Of a stretch of DNA of 7,135 nt, positions 4,760 through 7,135 are shown piece by piece. The stretch spans positions 1 through 7,135 of the forward strand of contig JAHISS010000103.1 in assembly GCA_018817905.1 (NCBI GenBank), read 5' to 3'. The notes under the pieces are model-generated. The model ran no database searches. It saw only the letters and a program-made list of their open reading frames with translations, and had not been told where the DNA came from. The stretch comes from Nanobdellota archaeon. Lineage in GTDB: Archaea; Nanobdellota; Nanobdellia; Pacearchaeales; GW2011-AR1. Each line of letters opens with the position of its first letter. The stretch's first letter is position 1. The position numbers were made by a program, and so were the translations under genes.

Positions 4760-4853
4760 AGTCCCGTAGTGTAGTGGCCAATCATACGAGGTTCTGGAAA
4801 GGCAATAGCTTTGGAAATTCCTCGTGACCCAGGTTCAAATCCTGGCGGGACTA
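4760..4853 (+). tRNA. tRNA-Gln (anticodon CTG) with a 21-nt intron
   Basis: The acceptor AGTCCCG pairs with CGGGACT (4846-4852), discriminator A4853. The D arm is like that of the first tRNA. The anticodon stem is CGAGG (4787-4791) with CCTCG (4820-4824), and the T arm CCAGG-TTCAAAT-CCTGG. The stems enclose 28 bases instead of 7. With T32, T33, anticodon CTG (4794-4796), G37 and T38 as the mature loop, 21 bases at 4798-4818 are removed, giving a 73-base tRNA. The spliced anticodon and the similarity to the neighbouring tRNA-Gln support glutamine. CCA is not encoded. Confidence 0.92.
4798..4818 (+). other. tRNA intron at position 37/38 with canonical bulge-helix-bulge
   Basis: The precursor folds as an exact BHB. 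The outer helix is the anticodon stem. A 4-bp central helix pairs TTCT (4792-4795) with GGAA (4813-4816, one G-T pair). A 5' bulge GGA is cut after G37, and a 3' bulge ATT is cut before T38. The inner helix AAGGC/GCTTT is closed by an AATA loop. This is the substrate form for archaeal tRNA splicing endonuclease. Confidence 0.88.
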
Positions 4854-4859
4854 TTTTTT
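4854..4859 (+). terminator. T6 run after tRNA-Gln(CTG)
   Basis: Six T residues directly follow the discriminator base, just ahead of the next promoter. Confidence 0.55.
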
Positions 4860-4867
4860 ACATAAGA

Positions 4868-4876
4868 TATATAAAT
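4868..4876 (+). promoter_or_regulatory. TATA box of the purine nucleoside phosphorylase gene
   Basis: TATATAAAT starts 32 bases before the ATG at 4900, which is leaderless spacing. Confidence 0.65.
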
Positions 4877-4899
4877 AGGAATTTCGTGCAGTCACTAAA

Positions 4900-5886
4900 A
4901 TGGGATATTCAACACAAAAAGCTTTAGAAGAACTGACAAAAGCGTATAGTTATCAGAAAAACTATGAACAGAAAGTAAAAGAGGCAGCAATAATAATAAA
5001 ACAATCTTTTGGCCATATCAGGCGCGGTATATGGACTCCTCCAGAATTCGGCATTGTTCTCGGATCAGGATTGGGAGACTTGGCTAATGAAATTGAAGAT
5101 GCTAAAACCATAAAATATGAACACATACCAAACTTCCCAAGGACAACAGTTGAAGGACATGAAGGAAAATTAATCTACGGGAAGATTGGAGATGTGCCAG
5201 TGATTGGTTTGAAAGGAAGGAAACACTACTATGAAGTTGCCGATGAACCATTCAACACAGGGATGCTACAAATAATGTTCCCAGTGCATGTTCTTGCAGA
5301 ACTTGGAGTGAAGAACTACTTTGCAACAGATACTGCGAGAGGACTAAATGAAAGATACTATGTAGGAGATATTATGGTTCTAGAAGACCATGTTAATCAC
5401 ATACCAAATGCCCTTCTCGGAAGACAACATGATTTCAAAAGAGTAGGCGGAGAACCTACCTTGAGACACCAACCGATGAATGACGCCTACGATAAAGACT
5501 TAACAAGGATGCTGTTCAACACAGGAGGACATGACGCAATCTATAGGTGCCATTCATTCGGAGGGTTTATGAGAATAGGAACTTACCTTGCTGTAACAGG
5601 ACTGACATACGAAACAAAAGCAGAGTGCATAGAATTCAGAAACGGACTAGGAGCAGACGCAGTAGGCATGTCAGTAACACCAGAAATCATAGCAGCAAAA
5701 AACAGGGGAATGAAATGCGTAGCAATGTCCTGCATAACAAACAAAATACTAAAAGACGGCACAAACGCAACAAGCAACGAAGAAGCAAAAGAGATACTTG
5801 AATCTGAAACAGTAAAGAATAACCTGACTTCAACTATAAGGAAATTCTTCACCTCATACAGGGGTTGGGACAAAAATAATGTCTAG
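4900..5886 (+). CDS. Purine nucleoside phosphorylase family protein, 3' end replaced by an insertion sequence
   Basis: This 328-residue protein belongs to the trimeric PNP/MTAP family, closer to PNP. An N-terminal helical region of about 48 residues is followed by the phosphate loop VLGSGLGDL (about 53-61), IPNFPRTTVEGHEGKLIYG (76-94), GRKHYYE (106-112), VGDIMVLEDHVN (155-166), TYETKAE (236-242), LGADAVGMSVTPEIIAAKNRG (250-270, in two parts) and CITN (278-281). PNPs split purine nucleosides with phosphate to base and ribose-1-phosphate for salvage. Several pocket positions differ from the family: TDTARGLN replaces TNAAGGLN, GLTYET replaces GPxFET, and SNEE replaces SHEE. From base 5861 the frame runs into the IS terminal repeat, so the last seven to eight residues and the TAG are transposon sequence. 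The catalytic body is intact, so activity may survive, but its specificity is uncertain. Confidence 0.85.
   Translation: MGYSTQKALEELTKAYSYQKNYEQKVKEAAIIIKQSFGHIRRGIWTPPEFGIVLGSGLGDLANEIEDAKTIKYEHIPNFPRTTVEGHEGKLIYGKIGDVPVIGLKGRKHYYEVADEPFNTGMLQIMFPVHVLAELGVKNYFATDTARGLNERYYVGDIMVLEDHVNHIPNALLGRQHDFKRVGGEPTLRHQPMNDAYDKDLTRMLFNTGGHDAIYRCHSFGGFMRIGTYLAVTGLTYETKAECIEFRNGLGADAVGMSVTPEIIAAKNRGMKCVAMSCITNKILKDGTNATSNEEAKEILESETVKNNLTSTIRKFFTSYRGWDKNNV
5861..5880 (+). repeat. Left terminal inverted repeat
   Basis: It begins GGGGTTGGGACAAAA and continues ATAAT. It is the reverse complement of 7116-7135 except at position 16. It also encodes part of the C-terminal tail of the PNP protein. Confidence 0.93.
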
Positions 5887-6041
5887 TCCTTTAGGACTAT
5901 GACATATGCTCTTCTTCCGATGTATTTCTTTTGTGCGTCTAGTTTTGCTGAGTTCCCGAAAGGTGTTATTTTTCTTTCGTAGATTACTTCGACTTTGTCT
6001 TTGATTGTTAGATCCCCTTTTATGACTTGGACTGTTCTCAT
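5883..6041 (-). CDS. DUF2080-like transposase-associated protein
   Basis: This 52-residue protein runs from ATG (6039-6041) to TAG (5883-5885). It reads as a leading strand (MRTVQVIKGDLTI), a helix-strand region (VEVIYERKITPFGNSAKLD) and an end KKYIGRRAYVIVLKD. The pattern (V/I)TxFGN(S/G)A ... K(K)(Y/W)IG(R/K)(R/K)xxVIVL is that of DUF2080 transposase-associated proteins, found next to transposases in archaea. The FGNSA...IG...V.VL pattern also recalls AbrB/MazE-type DNA-binding folds, so a regulator of the transposase is plausible (inference). Its stop overlaps the PNP stop in the shared palindrome CTAG (5883-5886). It is divergent from the transposase. Confidence 0.85.
   Translation of the reverse strand: MRTVQVIKGDLTIKDKVEVIYERKITPFGNSAKLDAQKKYIGRRAYVIVLKD
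5884..5899. repeat. Subterminal 7+2+7 inverted repeat
   Basis: TAGTCCT (5884-5890) and AGGACTA (5893-5899) flank TT, four bases inside the left terminal repeat. I found no counterpart near the right end. It could form a hairpin at the meeting point of the PNP and DUF2080-like transcripts, or be a protein-binding site specific to this end. Confidence 0.5.
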
Positions 6042-6047
6042 AGTGTA

Positions 6048-6072
6048 GGATATGGATAGATATCCTTAAATA
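6048..6072. promoter_or_regulatory. Shared divergent promoter with operator-like inverted repeat
   Basis: CTTAAATA (6065-6072) reads as a TATA box for the transposase (ATG 6095, 23 bases past its end) and, on the other strand, as TATTTAAG for the DUF2080-like gene (ATG 6041, 25 bases away). One near-symmetric box could serve both directions. Next to it, GGATAT (6048-6053) and ATATCC (6060-6065) form an inverted repeat with a six-base spacer, placed between the TATA box and the DUF2080-like start. This would suit a repressor site. Confidence 0.5.
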
Positions 6073-6094
6073 CTTTTCGGTCTTATAGATATGC

Positions 6095-7120
6095 ATGAAA
6101 ATCACAACAAAAGAGGTACGGGAAACAGTTAGTATGCTTGATGAGATTATTGAGGAGTATAAAGAAAAGACGCCCAGCAAGAAGAGAGATTGGAGAACTT
6201 ATGAGCAGAAATTGGCTAGGAGAATTAAAGAAGCGATACGTGAATTGGAACCCTTGATTGATGAGGCAGTTTCATCAATCAAAATAGTGAATGGAGAAAC
6301 AAGAGGAAGACCTTCTGAACTTACACTTAAGCAAAAAGTTATTTTAGTTTTGATCCATCGTCTAGTTGGCAAAAGTAACAGGGGTATGAGTTGTATGCTT
6401 GCAATTTTTTGTTTGCTATCAGATGTCGATGTCAGCTACAAAACTGTAGAACGTTTATACTCAGAAGATCTTGTGCTCATGGCATTACATAACCTGCATG
6501 TACTCATTTTACGTCGAAAGGACGTAAAAAACGTGAATGGCTCTGGTGACGGCACAGGATATTCTCTTACCATCAAAAAACATTACGCTACAGAAGCACA
6601 AAAACTAAAAGACAAACTGAAAAAAACTTCAAAAAAAGAACGCAAGAAAAAACAATTCGTATACTGTTTCAAATTAATTGACATAGACACCCACATGTAC
6701 ATAACATACGGGACAAGTTTCAAAAGTGAAAATGAAGCATACCAACAAGCATTAGACATGCTAAAAAAATTAGATTTAGATATCAGTTTAGACAGCATAA
6801 GACTTGACAGATATTACAGCAAACAACAATACGTAAAACAACTTGATGAAAACTTTGCCAATGTCAAAATATACTTAATACCAAAAAAGAACGCAACAAT
6901 AAAAGGAACACTGAAATGGAAATGTATGCTCCATGAATTTGTAAACAAAATCCAAGATTACCTTAAAGAATACTTCCTAAGAAACCACTCAGAAGCAGGA
7001 TTCTCAGAAGACAAACAAAGATTCGGATGGAAATTAAACCAAAAAAGAGAAGATAGAATAGACACTGCCATATTCTGCAACCTCATATGGCATAACCTCT
7101 TCTGGATGGCCGATGATTAA
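6095..7120 (+). CDS. DDE-type IS transposase, apparently intact
   Basis: This 341-residue protein has a helical N terminus, then RGRPSELTLKQKVILVLI (70-87), probably part of the DNA-binding region, and an RNase H-like catalytic part. Candidate catalytic residues are D152 in GSGDGTGYS, D238 in SIRLDRYYS and E300 in RNHSEAGFS, followed by EDKQRFGWKL, like the E-x6-K/R signature of IS4/IS5-like transposases. A lysine-rich insertion at about 170-187 precedes the FVYCFKLIDIDTHMYI strand pair. There is no stop or frameshift, and the TAA is inside the right terminal repeat. The TATA box at 6065-6072 gives leaderless spacing. The first half has more T- and G-ended codons than the second half. Confidence 0.92.
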   Translation: MKITTKEVRETVSMLDEIIEEYKEKTPSKKRDWRTYEQKLARRIKEAIRELEPLIDEAVSSIKIVNGETRGRPSELTLKQKVILVLIHRLVGKSNRGMSCMLAIFCLLSDVDVSYKTVERLYSEDLVLMALHNLHVLILRRKDVKNVNGSGDGTGYSLTIKKHYATEAQKLKDKLKKTSKKERKKKQFVYCFKLIDIDTHMYITYGTSFKSENEAYQQALDMLKKLDLDISLDSIRLDRYYSKQQYVKQLDENFANVKIYLIPKKNATIKGTLKWKCMLHEFVNKIQDYLKEYFLRNHSEAGFSEDKQRFGWKLNQKREDRIDTAIFCNLIWHNLFWMADD

Positions 7121-7135
7121 TTTTGTCCCAACCCC
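7116..7135 (-). repeat. Right terminal inverted repeat
   Basis: TTTTGTCCCAACCCC at 7121-7135 is the exact complement of the first 15 bases of the left repeat, and 7116-7120 extends the match with one mismatch. It contains the transposase stop codon (7118-7120) and ends at the last base of the window. Confidence 0.93.

Larger units (their letters stand above)
5861..7135 (+). mobile_element. Complete insertion sequence, DDE transposase plus divergent DUF2080-like gene
   Basis: The element spans 1275 bases between 20-base inverted repeats that match at 19 positions. It holds a plus-strand transposase (6095-7120) and a minus-strand 52-residue DUF2080-like gene (5883-6041), separated by a 53-base divergent promoter region. 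It is very compact: the transposase stop lies inside the right repeat and the small gene's stop lies three bases inside the left repeat. A DUF2080-like partner is typical of archaeal ISNCY/ISA1214-like elements, but I cannot fix the IS family by eye. Flanking direct repeats cannot be judged because the window stops at the right end. The left end sits within the PNP gene. Confidence 0.92.

Noticed and set aside
4787..4824. Reading the second tRNA as tRNA-Glu because TTC occurs at 4792-4794
   Set aside because: With the fixed anticodon stem, TTC would occupy positions 32-34; only CTG falls at 34-36, and the BHB cut sites agree with that.
5547..5801. Plus-strand 84-codon frame inside the phosphorylase gene
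   Set aside because: It is out of frame with clear PNP motifs and is very rich in R, N and S, typical of a shifted reading of A-rich codons.
5854..6180. Minus-strand 108-codon frame over the left part of the IS
   Set aside because: It is in a different frame from the DUF2080-like gene, crosses the IS boundary into PNP, and shows no family pattern. The 52-residue frame explains the region.
1..7135. CRISPR array or defence system
   Set aside because: I found no regularly spaced repeats and no nuclease, helicase or toxin-antitoxin genes beyond the IS-borne DUF2080-like protein.

Overview
The window reads as archaeal chromosome. It encodes eukaryote-type initiation factors (aIF2-beta, aIF1A), an RPA/OB-fold protein, a Dim2/PNO1-like KH protein and an NMD3-family domain. 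Many genes start about 25-30 bases after a TTTATAAA-type TATA box and so look leaderless, and one tRNA carries a bulge-helix-bulge intron. The DNA is AT-rich, genes are small and tightly packed, and several proteins are short. This suits a DPANN-type archaeon (Woesearchaeota/Pacearchaeota-like), but that placement is inference.

Layout: (1) 1-813 is the 3' end of a replication-type gene (winged helix resembling the MCM C terminus), then an RPA32-like OB-fold protein. (2) 820-1300, minus strand, holds a two-helix membrane protein with a coiled coil and, overlapping its 3' end, a 38-residue protein resembling a minimal class III (pilin/archaellin-type) signal peptide. (3) 1415-2106 is the aIF2-beta/DUF424 pair, joined by an ATGA overlap. 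(4) 2160-2522 is an unrecognised exported or anchored protein, the only gene here with a clear Shine-Dalgarno site. (5) 2560-4586 is a translation/ribosome-assembly cluster: a free-standing NMD3-like domain, aIF1A, the KH protein, and a methyltransferase whose motifs match the ArmA/Rmt/FmrO 16S rRNA (m7G1405) family. (6) 4626-4853 holds two glutamine tRNAs (TTG and CTG anticodons), each with its own TATA box and T-run; the second has a 21-nt intron. (7) 4900-5886 is a purine nucleoside phosphorylase whose last codons lie in a transposon end. (8) 5861-7135 is a complete insertion sequence with 20-bp terminal inverted repeats (19/20 match), a DDE-type transposase and a divergent DUF2080-like small protein. 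The window stops exactly at the element's right end.

The most interesting point is the Arm-type methyltransferase overlapping the Dim2/PNO1-like KH gene. Dim2/PNO1 binds near the 3' end of small-subunit rRNA and G1405 lies in nearby helix 44, so the pair may form an archaeal decoding-site assembly and modification module. This is inference from motifs and gene order.
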